From positions 1 to 36,835 of the forward strand of contig CAZJXF010000018.1 of assembly GCA_964549995.1 (NCBI GenBank): a stretch of DNA of 36,835 nt, read 5' to 3'. The stretch comes from Desulfatirhabdium sp964549995. Its GTDB lineage: Bacteria; Desulfobacterota; Desulfobacteria; Desulfobacterales; Desulfatirhabdiaceae. The translations under genes were made by a program, and so were the position numbers. Under the pieces are notes generated by a model. That model was not told the DNA's origin and ran no database searches. It saw nothing but the letters and a program-made list of their open reading frames with translations. Below are positions 22,382 through 30,326 of this stretch, piece after piece. The first letter of the stretch is position 1. The number at the start of each line of letters is the position of its first letter.

Positions 22382-24274
22382 CTAAGCCGGAAAATCCCGA
22401 AGGACTTCATGAGCGCCCTTGTGCATTTCGTACCAGAAATCGAAGGCTGCCGAATGTTTGTCCGTTTCGAAGCGGTCGAGCCATCGGTTTAGTTCTGGAT
22501 TGTCGGTGGGATCGACGGTTTTCTTGTCTTTTAAAAACGTATGAACGATATCGATGTTACGCTCCGATTCCCAGAAGACAGCCGCGTTTCGACTGGTGAT
22601 CCGGCTTGCTGTAAGGCGAACCGCTTCGAGAAACCGTTCCTTCAACCCAAATATCTTCTCGATGATCTCCGGCATGAGTTCCTCCGACCAGCCGCGGTGG
22701 AACCGGCACAGCCCCAGGTTGTCGAGCATCAGTTCCTGGATCATGCGTTGGGCGTTACGACGGCCCAGCTCCCTCGGCTCGATGAATTCCCTGCCGTAGA
22801 CCATGTAGTATTTTCCGGAAACGGCCATCGGCGCCAGGACACCGGGTGTCCAGTACTGGTTGGGAACCATCCAGCCCTGACGGGCGAAGGCGTTGTGAAC
22901 GAAAAGATCCATCACCCGTCTGCCCCGTGTTCGGGTCAGCGCTCGGGCGTATTTTCGAGCGCCGAGCTGCAGTGGGATCCTTCCCTCCGGTCGAACCATT
23001 TCATCCAGAAGAGCTATACCGAGTTCTGCATTGTGCATGGAATCATCGATGACATCGAAGTGATTCGCATCCCATCGGGGTTTTCGATCCACCCCGACCG
23101 TCTCCAGCTCGATCAGCCCCTCATCGATGCAGTCCATCAGCCAGGCGAGAACCCCGCCGACCGAAATGGCATCGAAGCCGAGCGTGTCGGCCCGGTGGTT
23201 TAGCCGTTCGGCCGCACGCTGATCGAAAATGCCGCAAAGCGGTCCCATCGCCTGATAGGGCTCATAATCTTTCTTGTAGATGCCGTTCAGTTTTTTGCAC
23301 ACAGCCGCACACGGCTCACCACAGGTTTTCTGCTGCTTGGCCTGGATGGTCTCTTCATTGAATTGCTTCAGATAATGTTCGAGGATGAAACGACGGTGGA
23401 GCTCCCGCCGGTCGGCTTCTGACCAGTAAATGCTGCGGTAATTGAAGGCCAGGATGTTGGTGTCCATCGATGCATAATTGACACCGAACGTGCCGCCGGT
23501 ATTGAATTTGGGGTCATAGCGGTATTTGGTGGTGGCATCCAGGTCCTTTGCCGCCATGCGCTGGTGGTACTTGTCTTCGAACCACCGATCGACCACAGAG
23601 CGTTCGGCGACATCCTCGTCGATGTGGGTTCCACCGTAAATGATGCCGACAATGCCGTGTTCCTGAAGGAGCTTCGTGCCGAACCCCCCTCTGCCGGCCC
23701 AGGTATCGACCGGGGTCAATACGCCTTTTCGGATGGGAGCGGAGGCGATGGCGCCAAAATCGGTATACAAGGCCGCCGGGCCAACGGCAAGCACCCGCGG
23801 ATCGGTTTCATACCGTTCGGAGAAAAGCGCCATCGCCGCTTCCATCACACCATACACGCCCAGCCGGCCGCTTTCCCAAAGCTTCTCCGGAACGACTTCC
23901 ACGAGCTCCACCTCGATTTCTTCGCCATGAATCCGGTTCAAATACAGCATGGATGGACGCAAGGCTTTCCCGAGAATGCTGATCATGTTGATGCCGAGAT
24001 TGTCGAACACGAGTGCTGCCCCGCCCATCGAAGAAACGAAGAAGCCGTGCCAGCAGGGAGACATGCCGCAGAAGATCAGACGGTTCGATCCGGGAAAGAC
24101 GGACCCGGCCAACAACCCGCCGCCGATCGTCAGGCTGTTGTGCTTGTAGGCCAAGTGAATGCCCAGATCCACAGGGCCGAAAAAATCCCCGACACGGTAT
24201 CGTTTCAACCGGTAGAAGCCGTTTGAGGCATCAAGCATCAACACCTTCAGATGGACCTTGTTTTCGGGGTTCAT
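22382..24274 (-). CDS. Aldehyde:ferredoxin oxidoreductase (tungsten AOR family)
   Basis: The 630-residue enzyme has the three-domain AOR layout. The N-terminal domain includes CGMSPCWHGFFVSSMGGA and TWAGRGGFGTKLLQEHG, regions that hold the bis-pterin tungsten cofactor. The [4Fe-4S] ligands are C318, C322 and C326 (CGEPCAAVC) plus C523 (LGLCRFHRG). Families of this type oxidise aldehydes to acids, or reduce acids, with ferredoxin in anaerobes. The CX3CX3C spacing differs from the archaeal CX2CX3C and suggests one of the less characterised AOR subgroups. AAAGGAG lies seven bases before the ATG. A possible small ORF lies directly upstream. Substrate unknown. Confidence 0.92.
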   Translation of the reverse strand: MNPENKVHLKVLMLDASNGFYRLKRYRVGDFFGPVDLGIHLAYKHNSLTIGGGLLAGSVFPGSNRLIFCGMSPCWHGFFVSSMGGAALVFDNLGINMISILGKALRPSMLYLNRIHGEEIEVELVEVVPEKLWESGRLGVYGVMEAAMALFSERYETDPRVLAVGPAALYTDFGAIASAPIRKGVLTPVDTWAGRGGFGTKLLQEHGIVGIIYGGTHIDEDVAERSVVDRWFEDKYHQRMAAKDLDATTKYRYDPKFNTGGTFGVNYASMDTNILAFNYRSIYWSEADRRELHRRFILEHYLKQFNEETIQAKQQKTCGEPCAAVCKKLNGIYKKDYEPYQAMGPLCGIFDQRAAERLNHRADTLGFDAISVGGVLAWLMDCIDEGLIELETVGVDRKPRWDANHFDVIDDSMHNAELGIALLDEMVRPEGRIPLQLGARKYARALTRTRGRRVMDLFVHNAFARQGWMVPNQYWTPGVLAPMAVSGKYYMVYGREFIEPRELGRRNAQRMIQELMLDNLGLCRFHRGWSEELMPEIIEKIFGLKERFLEAVRLTASRITSRNAAVFWESERNIDIVHTFLKDKKTVDPTDNPELNRWLDRFETDKHSAAFDFWYEMHKGAHEVLRDFPA

Positions 24275-24292
24275 GGTTCTCCTTTGCTGGTG

Positions 24293-24559
24293 TCATCTTC
24301 CATTTTGTATGATTTCTGTAGGAAACGCAGTTACCATGGAGCGGAGCATATACCCAGACATGAAAACAAGTTTTACGATCCACGTCAAGTCATTCCCAAT
24401 CTCCCAAGCCTCCCGATTTGGCGCAATCGTTTTCTTCCCGAAAGGAATGACGTTTGGCGGCATGTTGTCAGGCACAACCATTCCTGCCGCTAAGAGAATC
24501 ATGTATGGACCAATTTCCGGTATTATCCGGCATAGTCGTTGCGTTCGCATAAACTTCAT
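24293..24559 (-). CDS. Possible small hydrophobic protein upstream of the AOR gene
   Basis: This 88-codon frame ends 18 bases before the aldehyde oxidoreductase start. It has two hydrophobic stretches (PYMILLAAGMVVP and WIVKLVFMSGYML) and reasonable codon use. It lacks a convincing ribosome-binding site and matches no family I know. It may be a real leader gene, a decayed gene, or chance. No other gene is visible in 24275-24665. Confidence 0.3.
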   Translation of the reverse strand: MKFMRTQRLCRIIPEIGPYMILLAAGMVVPDNMPPNVIPFGKKTIAPNREAWEIGNDLTWIVKLVFMSGYMLRSMVTAFPTEIIQNGR

Positions 24560-24665
24560 TTTATGATATCAATGTGCTCCAGGATCTCTTAGCCTCCTAA
24601 ACCTTAGTGCAATTAGAAAGTAGCTGTTTCCATAATCTGTTCCAAAGATGACGGAGGTCGTCACC

Positions 24666-26129
24666 ATGAAAAAGCTCCCCATCGGCATCCAGAGCTTCGT
24701 CAAGATGCGAAAAGACAACTTTTATTACGTGGACAAGACATCCATGGTGGCCGAGCTCGTCAACAAAGGAGGTGGCTATTACTTTCTTTCCAGGCCCCGG
24801 CGCTTTGGGAAATCCCTGTTTCTGGATACCCTGAGGCAGGCCTTTCTGGCAAAAAAAGAGCTGTTCGCCGGTTTATATCTGGAAAACCAATGGGATTGGG
24901 GCACCCGGTATCCGGTCATTCACATCAGTTTCGGTAGCGGTGTGATGAAAGACGTTCATGAGCTCGAGATCGTGTTTGAAGACATCCTGAACCGGATTGC
25001 GGAACAAGAAGGCCTTTCGATCACCAGCCAGGCGTTGCGCAGCAGATTTCTGGAAACCATCGAAAAGCTGAACCACAAATACCACCAGCAAGTGGTCATC
25101 CTGATCGATGAATACGACAAGCCCATCCTCGACAACATCGACAAGCCGCAGACGGCCGCCGAGATCCGCGAAGGCCTCAAGAATTTCTATTCGGTCATCA
25201 AGGATTCCGACGAATTCCTGAGATTCGTCTTCATCACGGGAGTGAGCAAGTTCAGCAAGGTGTCGCTCTTCAGCGGATTGAATAATTTAGACGACATCAC
25301 GCTTGATCCCGACTTCGCAACCGTTTGCGGCTATACGCATGAGGAGCTGATCCACGCCTTCGCCGATCGACTGGAAGGTGTAGAGATGGATCAGGTCAGA
25401 CTTTGGTACGACGGGTACAATTTCCTGGGAGATCGCGTCTACAATCCGTTCGATATCCTGCTTTTCCTCAAGCATCGAGATTTCAGGAATTACTGGTTCG
25501 AGACCGGAAGCCCCAGCTTTCTGATCAAACTCATCACGCAAAACCATTACCCCATGCCCAATCTGGAACGGGTGGAAGCCTATGAAAGCCTGCTTTCTTC
25601 CTTCGATCTCGATCGAATCCACCTGGAAACCATTCTGTTCCAGACCGGCTATCTCACCATCGCCGAAAAGCTGCAGATCGGAACCAAAAGCAAGTTCCGC
25701 CTGACGTACCCCAACCTGGAGGTCAAATCCAGTCTGACGGACACCCTCCTCGACCATCTGACCCAGCTTCCGGCAGGCAAGGTCGAACATCAGACCAAAC
25801 TGTACGACGCCCTGATGGCCGGAGACATCGACAGCCTCAGAGACATTTTTCACGCCTTTTTCGCATCGATCCCGTATGAGTGGTACCGCAAGAACGAGTC
25901 CTCCAGATACGAAGGCTATTATGCATCGATTTTTTACTGCTATTTCACGGCGCTGGGGCTCGATGTCACGGCCGAGCAGATGACGAACAAGGGCCGGATC
26001 GACATGGCCGTTCGGCTCGGGGGGAGGGTGTTCATCCTGGAGTTCAAGGTTGTGGAAATCGATGGCAGCGACAACAAGGCCTTAGAACAAATCCGGAAAA
26101 TGCGTTACTGGGAGCGGTATCGGGGCTAG
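24666..26129 (+). CDS. AAA-ATPase-like / PD-(D/E)XK nuclease family protein (DUF1703), ends at an in-frame amber codon
   Basis: The 487-residue product has the AAA-ATPase-like N-terminal domain. It begins LPIGIQSFVKMRKDNFYYVD, with Walker A-like SRPRRFGKSLFLDTL, Walker B-like VVILIDEYDKPI and the conserved FVFITGVSKFSKVSLFSGLN. The C-terminal PD-(D/E)XK module (~400-487) has GRIDMAVRLGGRVFILEFKV, with the catalytic D...ExK. Translation stops at TAG (26127-26129), but the same frame continues for 26 conserved residues. The ATG at 24666 has GGAGG eight bases upstream. The family is abundant and multi-copy in bacteroidetes and deltaproteobacteria, with no settled function. Either a recent nonsense mutation or amber decoding explains the stop. 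Confidence 0.88.
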   Translation: MKKLPIGIQSFVKMRKDNFYYVDKTSMVAELVNKGGGYYFLSRPRRFGKSLFLDTLRQAFLAKKELFAGLYLENQWDWGTRYPVIHISFGSGVMKDVHELEIVFEDILNRIAEQEGLSITSQALRSRFLETIEKLNHKYHQQVVILIDEYDKPILDNIDKPQTAAEIREGLKNFYSVIKDSDEFLRFVFITGVSKFSKVSLFSGLNNLDDITLDPDFATVCGYTHEELIHAFADRLEGVEMDQVRLWYDGYNFLGDRVYNPFDILLFLKHRDFRNYWFETGSPSFLIKLITQNHYPMPNLERVEAYESLLSSFDLDRIHLETILFQTGYLTIAEKLQIGTKSKFRLTYPNLEVKSSLTDTLLDHLTQLPAGKVEHQTKLYDALMAGDIDSLRDIFHAFFASIPYEWYRKNESSRYEGYYASIFYCYFTALGLDVTAEQMTNKGRIDMAVRLGGRVFILEFKVVEIDGSDNKALEQIRKMRYWERYRG

Positions 26130-26210
26130 GCCGATGCCATCTTTCTGATCGGTGTCGAATTCAGCAGCGCCGACCGAAACATCGTCGGCTTCGAATGGGA
26201 GCGGATTTAA
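26130..26210 (+). other. In-frame continuation of the DUF1703 gene beyond the amber codon
   Basis: Directly after TAG the frame encodes ADAIFLIGVEFSSADRNIVG, then FEWERI and a TAA at 26208-26210. This is the conserved C-terminal beta-strand and tail of the family (usually ..LIGVEFS..RNI.GFEWE). Without it the nuclease fold lacks its last strand. The stop sits where related proteins often carry a lysine or another polar residue. Confidence 0.8.
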
Positions 26211-26318
26211 CCGGTGATCCCTGAGTCGCTTGGTGCTACAGTCCCAAAAGGTCTATTGGGTCACCCCGGCAATTGAGCCGGTCGGGTCAGAGACACATTC
26301 AACAGAAGGAGAAAATCC

Positions 26319-26525
26319 ATGTTCGGTATGACTTCCATATGGCATTGGATCGTGGTTCTCGTCATCGTCATGATCATCTTCGGGCCGGGCAAACTTCCGC
26401 AAATCGGCGAGGGACTCGGCAAGGGCATCCGCAACTTTAAGAAATCGATGGAAGAGAGCGGAAAAGAAGTCGAGACGGAAAAGACCGAAAAGCTCTCGGG
26501 CCCTGAAGCCAATCCGAAATCCTGA
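26319..26525 (+). CDS. tatA: Sec-independent translocase protein TatA/TatE
   Basis: This is a 68-residue protein with the standard Tat layout. A short N-terminal membrane helix (WHWIVVLVIVMIIFG) is followed by the FGPGKLPQIGEGLGKGI hinge and amphipathic helix, then a charged tail. It oligomerises in the inner membrane to pass folded, twin-arginine-signalled proteins. AAGGAG lies about seven bases before the ATG. tatB/tatC are not adjacent. A hairpin (26604-26636) follows. Confidence 0.93.
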   Translation: MFGMTSIWHWIVVLVIVMIIFGPGKLPQIGEGLGKGIRNFKKSMEESGKEVETEKTEKLSGPEANPKS

Positions 26526-26603
26526 TGAAGGCTCGAGCAGACATATCCGTGCCTGAAAGCACTACTCCTCCACGTAGAACTGAGCAAGCTCCTCTTTTTC
26601 CGT

Positions 26604-26636
26604 AGCCCCGGTGCCATCAACGATGCAACCGGGGCT
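26604..26636. terminator. Hairpin between convergent tatA and cfa
   Basis: AGCCCCGGT / ACCGGGGCT forms a perfect 9-bp GC-rich stem with a 15-nt loop between converging genes. There is no strong T-run on either side, so termination is plausible but not certain. Confidence 0.5.
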
Positions 26637-26725
26637 GCTCCGTCAATGGGGGATACGCGCCGCATCGGCGCGCTTCCGCATGCCGTCTTTCCGCCGGCGG
26701 AAGAGAAACCGGATGAAGGCCTCTT

Positions 26726-27865
26726 TCACCAGGATCGGCCCCCGGTCATCCAGGCGGGCTGGCTTGCCCCGACCGGTGACATGACGATCTGCCACACCTG
26801 GATGTTCCGGGCGCGGAAGGCGCCTGCGCAGGAAAGCAGGTAATACGTCCACATCCGCCGGAAGCGTTCGTCGTATCGCGATTGCAGCGTCGGCCAATTT
26901 TGCTGAAAGTTGGCGTTCCAGGCCATGAGCGTCTTGTCGTAGTGAGGACCCAGGTTGTGCCAGTCCTCGATGACGAAAAGCCCTTCGCAGGCCCTGGCGA
27001 TCTGAGCGATGCTGGGCAGCATGCCGTTGGGAAAGATGTAGCGGTCGATCCAGGGGTCACAACTGGTCTGGGAGATGTTGCCCCCGATAGTGTGCAGCAG
27101 AAAGATGCCGCCCGGTTTCAGGCAGCGACGAACCACCCGCATGAATGTCCGGTAATTCTTGCAGCCGACATGCTCGAACATGCCGACGGATACGATTTTA
27201 TCGAAGCTGCCTGTAACGGCTCGGTAATCGCAATCCAGAAACGTGATGGGTAGCCCCCTGCAAAATTCCCGGGCATAGCCGAGCTGCTCTTTGGAAATGT
27301 TCACGCCGGTAACGGAACAGCCCGAGCGCTCCGCCATATACTTCGCCAATCCCCCCCATCCGCATCCGATATCCAATACCTTGTCTGAAGGCTTCAGGTC
27401 GAGCTTCCGGCAGATCATCTCCATTTTGATCTGTTGTGCCCGATCCAGATCGTCCGTTTCTTGAAAATAGGCGCAACTGTATTGGCGGTAGCCATCCAGA
27501 AAGGAAAAGAAGAGATCGTTTCCGAGATCGTAATGCCTCCTGGCGATGATGCGGGAGCGAGCCCTGGACTGCAGGTTGAAGACAATGGCAGGCAGCAGGC
27601 GGATCAGATACCGCAAATCGCTGGTGACTTTGGCTTCGATATCGCTGTTGAGGATGCGGCAGAAGAATTGGTCCAGCCGCTCACAGTCCCACCACCCGTC
27701 CATGTAGGCTTCGCCCAGGCCAAGGTTTCGGTCCCGCAACATCCGGTCGTACACATGGGGGGTGTAAATCCGTGGGTCCCAGGGGTTTTCGCCGTTGACG
27801 CTCACACCCGCTTGGGAAAGCAGTTGTTGAATGACGTTGGCAGACATGGCTTTGAAATCCTTCAT
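26726..27865 (-). CDS. cfa: Cyclopropane-fatty-acyl-phospholipid synthase
   Basis: The 379-residue enzyme closely follows Escherichia coli Cfa along its length. It has the N-terminal GLGEAYMDGWWDCERLDQFF, the bicarbonate/active-site region HYDLGNDLFFSFLDGYRQYS, the SAM-binding loop VLDIGCGWGGLA, FDKIVSVGMFEHVG, and the C-terminal YYLLSCAGAFRARNIQVWQI. It transfers a methylene group from S-adenosylmethionine to unsaturated acyl chains in membrane phospholipids, a stress and stationary-phase modification. The start at 27865 has a G-rich SD-like run (GAGGGGGG). An internal ATG six codons on is the alternative. It follows a thioredoxin-like gene by 23 bases. Confidence 0.95.
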   Translation of the reverse strand: MKDFKAMSANVIQQLLSQAGVSVNGENPWDPRIYTPHVYDRMLRDRNLGLGEAYMDGWWDCERLDQFFCRILNSDIEAKVTSDLRYLIRLLPAIVFNLQSRARSRIIARRHYDLGNDLFFSFLDGYRQYSCAYFQETDDLDRAQQIKMEMICRKLDLKPSDKVLDIGCGWGGLAKYMAERSGCSVTGVNISKEQLGYAREFCRGLPITFLDCDYRAVTGSFDKIVSVGMFEHVGCKNYRTFMRVVRRCLKPGGIFLLHTIGGNISQTSCDPWIDRYIFPNGMLPSIAQIARACEGLFVIEDWHNLGPHYDKTLMAWNANFQQNWPTLQSRYDERFRRMWTYYLLSCAGAFRARNIQVWQIVMSPVGASQPAWMTGGRSW

Positions 27866-27888
27866 CGTATGCCCCCCTCAGCGCCGCC

Positions 27889-28395
27889 TTATTTCCGCTC
27901 ACCTGCAGCCTTCACCAGCCATTCCTTGAGCTTGGATTTTTGCGGCATGTTCCCTACGGCCATCACGATGCCATCGATGATCAGCGCCGGTGATCCGATG
28001 ACCCCGTAGCTTGCGATGTCTTTCAGATCCGTCACATGCTCGATGTCCGCCTGGATATGGTTTTCCGCCACCAACGCCATGACATCCTGCTCTGGCTTTC
28101 GACAATTGGGGCAACCGGGACCGAGGATTTTGATCTGGATACAATCGCTTTTGGCCTCTTCAAACGGCTCTCCTACAAATTTTTTGTATTCCCGAAGAAA
28201 GGCTTTTGCATACTGATCCTTGATTTTGTCATAGATATAGTTCTTCTTGGAAAGCCGGGCAAGCAGTTCGGCTTCTATCTCGGCATCCGATCGGCCGGCA
28301 AATTCACTCGCCACATCCTTCAACACGTCATCCAAGCCGATAATGCCGGTTCGTTGCCCGCCCACCATAATTTGTTTGACATCATAAGATGGCAT
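27889..28395 (-). CDS. Thioredoxin-like protein with CPNC active site and helical N-terminal extension
   Basis: This is a 168-residue protein. The C-terminal ~80 residues are a small thioredoxin-fold domain of the redox-active disulfide (thioredoxin_3) type: IQIKILGPGCPNCRKPEQDV with CxxC, a cis-proline region VIGSPALIIDGIVMAVG and a short end helix. The N-terminal ~85 residues (GIIGLDDVLKDVASEFAG to FLREYKKFVG) are charged and helical and occur in similar proteins linked to metal or arsenic permeases. It is cytoplasmic, as no signal peptide is seen. AAAGGAG lies about 11 bases before the ATG. It is followed by cfa and preceded by a Met-rich ORF on the same strand. Confidence 0.87.
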   Translation of the reverse strand: MPSYDVKQIMVGGQRTGIIGLDDVLKDVASEFAGRSDAEIEAELLARLSKKNYIYDKIKDQYAKAFLREYKKFVGEPFEEAKSDCIQIKILGPGCPNCRKPEQDVMALVAENHIQADIEHVTDLKDIASYGVIGSPALIIDGIVMAVGNMPQKSKLKEWLVKAAGERK

Positions 28396-28461
28396 GTCGT
28401 TCTACACTCCTTTACTTGTCGGATTCGGAGAGATCATCGCTTTCCGCATCCGGTAGTTTGG

Positions 28462-28770
28462 TCAAGACTCCCCCATCATCTGTTTCATCATGGAAGGCAT
28501 CATTTCCATCGGCATGCCTTTCGATTTCATCACACTCATGCAAGCAGGCATCATTTCAGCCATCATTTTATGCGGATCTTTTTGAAAGATTTCCGCCATC
28601 TGGGGCATCGCCGCTTTCATGAAAGCGATTTTTTCATCATCTGTCAACGTCTTAAATCGATCCACGATAAACGCCCATGTAACGCACAGATGTTGGGCAC
28701 CGTTTCCGTTCGGAATGACGACCCGAGGCTCCCATCGAAATGACGGCCGGATTGTCACCCCAGGGGGCAA
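28462..28770 (-). CDS. Methionine-rich small protein, N terminus uncertain
   Basis: The last ~67 residues are convincing: VDRFKTLTDDEKIAFMKAAM, then methionine-dense repeats (KMMAEMMPACMSVMK, MPMEMMPSMMKQMM). This recalls metal-binding Met-rich proteins. The first ~33 codons (PSFRWEPRVVIPNGNGAQHL) look like translated intergenic repeat, and no ribosome-binding site precedes the only ATG. The true start may be a GTG near 28669, or the gene may be 5'-truncated. It lies 66 bases upstream of the thioredoxin-like gene, on the same strand. Confidence 0.5.
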   Translation of the reverse strand: MPPGVTIRPSFRWEPRVVIPNGNGAQHLCVTWAFIVDRFKTLTDDEKIAFMKAAMPQMAEIFQKDPHKMMAEMMPACMSVMKSKGMPMEMMPSMMKQMMGES

Positions 28771-28850
28771 CTCTCAGAACATTTGTAGTTTTCCCTCATG
28801 CACTACCGACCATCTTCGCTGCAGGCTGTCAAAACAATCGTATTCCTGCC

Positions 28851-28856
28851 TATGAT
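28851..28856 (+). promoter_or_regulatory. -10 box of the riboswitch transcript (candidate)
   Basis: TATGAT matches the -10 consensus at five of six positions and would start transcription near 28863, about 30 bases before the fluoride aptamer. The -35 is poor (CTGTCA or TGTCAA at 18-19 spacing). Confidence 0.45.
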
Positions 28857-28893
28857 TTCGTCTTGAATTCCGCCTTCCCCAATGATATGAGCC

Positions 28894-28962
28894 CGCTGGG
28901 GATGGAGTTCCCCTTCCTTTGCCGCACCGCCCGCTTGCTGGTCGTGCTGATGACTCCTACCG
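28894..28962 (+). ncRNA. Fluoride riboswitch aptamer (crcB motif)
   Basis: The P1 hairpin GGGG-ATGGAGTTC-CCC (28898-28913) is followed by the conserved ACCGCC, a variable stem, and the hallmark GCTGATG-ACTCC-TAC (28946-28960). The loop GGAGT (28904-28908) is complementary to ACTCC (28953-28957), giving the expected pseudoknot. The conserved bases AUGG..UUC, ACCGC and GCUGAUG..CCUAC are all in family order and spacing. It lies upstream of a cation/proton antiporter and is followed by a terminator/antiterminator pair. The class senses fluoride and normally turns expression on. Confidence 0.92.
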
Positions 28963-28971
28963 CGTTGATCC

Positions 28972-29036
28972 TTTCAGCGGGGAGTCGTTCTATAGATGAC
29001 TTCACCAGAACCCGCTGAAAAGCGGGTTTTTTTATT
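28972..29036 (+). terminator. Riboswitch expression platform: terminator and competing antiterminator
   Basis: The terminator stem is ACCCGCT-GAAA-AGCGGGT (29010-29027) followed by seven T residues. TTTCAGCGGG (28972-28981) is a perfect 10-nt complement of CCCGCTGAAA (29011-29020), so pairing of these would destroy the terminator. The two states are mutually exclusive. A small inner hairpin (AGTCGT..ATGACT, 28983-29001) lies in the antiterminator loop. The ribosome-binding site of the antiporter follows 25 bases later. Confidence 0.88.
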
Positions 29037-29077
29037 TGGTTCGGTATCATCATCCCGAAAAAAGGAGACAGGAAACC

Positions 29078-30262
29078 ATGGAACACATGTTGACACTCGC
29101 AAGTATCTGGCTTGGACTTGCCGTGTTCTCGGCAATTCTCGCCTATCATCTGAAAATTTCCATTGCCTTGGTGGAAATCTGCGTGGGAGTCGCCACCGCT
29201 GCGGTGGCCCATCATTTCGGGATGCTCCAGCAACTGGGGTCCAATGAGGACTGGCTGAAATTTCTGGCATCTTCCGGGGCGATCCTGCTGACTTTCCTGG
29301 CAGGCGCGGAATTGGAGCCCGAAGTCATCAAGGCCAAGATCAAGGAAGTCACGATCGTCGGATTTGTCGGTTTTCTGGCGCCTTTTCTCGGGTGTGCGGC
29401 AGTTGCCAAATACCTGCTGCACTGGGAAACCCAGGCAAGCCTTCTGGCAGGTGTGGCCCTGTCCACCACATCCATGGCTGTCGTTTACGCGGTGATGCTG
29501 GAGACCGGTTTCAACCGGACGGAATTCGGGAAAGGGATCCTCGGGGCCTGTTTCATCAACGACCTGGGAACGGTCATCGCACTCGGTTTGCTCTTTGCGC
29601 CATTCACATACAAAACGATCGTCTTTATTGTGGTGACCATCGTTGTTCTCGCATTGCTTCCAGGGATGAGCCGCAGCCTCACCCGCATCTATGCCTATCG
29701 GACCGCCGCCATTCGCACCAAATGGGTCATCTTCATCCTCTTCGCCCTCGGTGCCCTGGCCTTGTGGTCCGGCAGTGAAGCCGTTTTGCCGGCCTACCTC
29801 ATCGGCATGGTGCTGGCCGAATTTTCTTCCCAGGATGCCCAATGGTTGCGCAGGATTCGCACCCTGACCGTCGGTTTTCTTACCCCGATCTACTTTCTGC
29901 GAGCCGGAACCTTCGTATCGCTTCCGGCCCTGATCGCAGCTCCTCTTGTTTTCGTGTTCCTGTTTTTCGGGAAGGTGCTTTCAAAAATCTTTGGATTGTA
30001 TCCCTTCATTGCGATCTTCCGCAAACAGTATCAGGAAAAATGGTACTATACCCTGATGATGTCCACCGGCCTGACCTTCGGCACGATTTCCGCCCTCTAC
30101 GGTCTTTCGCACGGCATCGTCGATCAGGCCCAGTATTCATTTCTGGTTGCAACCGTCATTGCAAGCGCCGTCATTCCGACACTCATCGCAAGCGTCGCCT
30201 TCATGCCGCGGCATTTGCTCCCGAAACCGGAAAATGAAAAACCTTCGGAAACCGTAAAATAG
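29078..30262 (+). CDS. Cation/proton antiporter (CPA2, Na+/H+ exchanger family) under fluoride riboswitch
   Basis: The 394-residue membrane protein has about 12-13 hydrophobic helices and the Na_H_Exchanger fold. Its features are LAVFSAILAYHLKISIALVE, GAILLTFLAGAELEPEVIK, LLAGVALSTTSMAVVYAVM and GACFINDLGTVIALGLLF, where the conserved Asp (FINDLG) is the likely ion-binding residue. It lacks the KefB-type TrkA-N domain. The ATG at 29078 is chosen for AAAGGAG upstream. The fluoride riboswitch immediately before it suggests a role in fluoride or associated proton/cation homeostasis. A UspA gene follows by 64 bases. Confidence 0.9.
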   Translation: MEHMLTLASIWLGLAVFSAILAYHLKISIALVEICVGVATAAVAHHFGMLQQLGSNEDWLKFLASSGAILLTFLAGAELEPEVIKAKIKEVTIVGFVGFLAPFLGCAAVAKYLLHWETQASLLAGVALSTTSMAVVYAVMLETGFNRTEFGKGILGACFINDLGTVIALGLLFAPFTYKTIVFIVVTIVVLALLPGMSRSLTRIYAYRTAAIRTKWVIFILFALGALALWSGSEAVLPAYLIGMVLAEFSSQDAQWLRRIRTLTVGFLTPIYFLRAGTFVSLPALIAAPLVFVFLFFGKVLSKIFGLYPFIAIFRKQYQEKWYYTLMMSTGLTFGTISALYGLSHGIVDQAQYSFLVATVIASAVIPTLIASVAFMPRHLLPKPENEKPSETVK

Positions 30263-30326
30263 CCGAAAGATGGATGAACATCCCTGCGGATGCCTGATGG
30301 ATACCATTCACAGAAAGGAGATCGAG

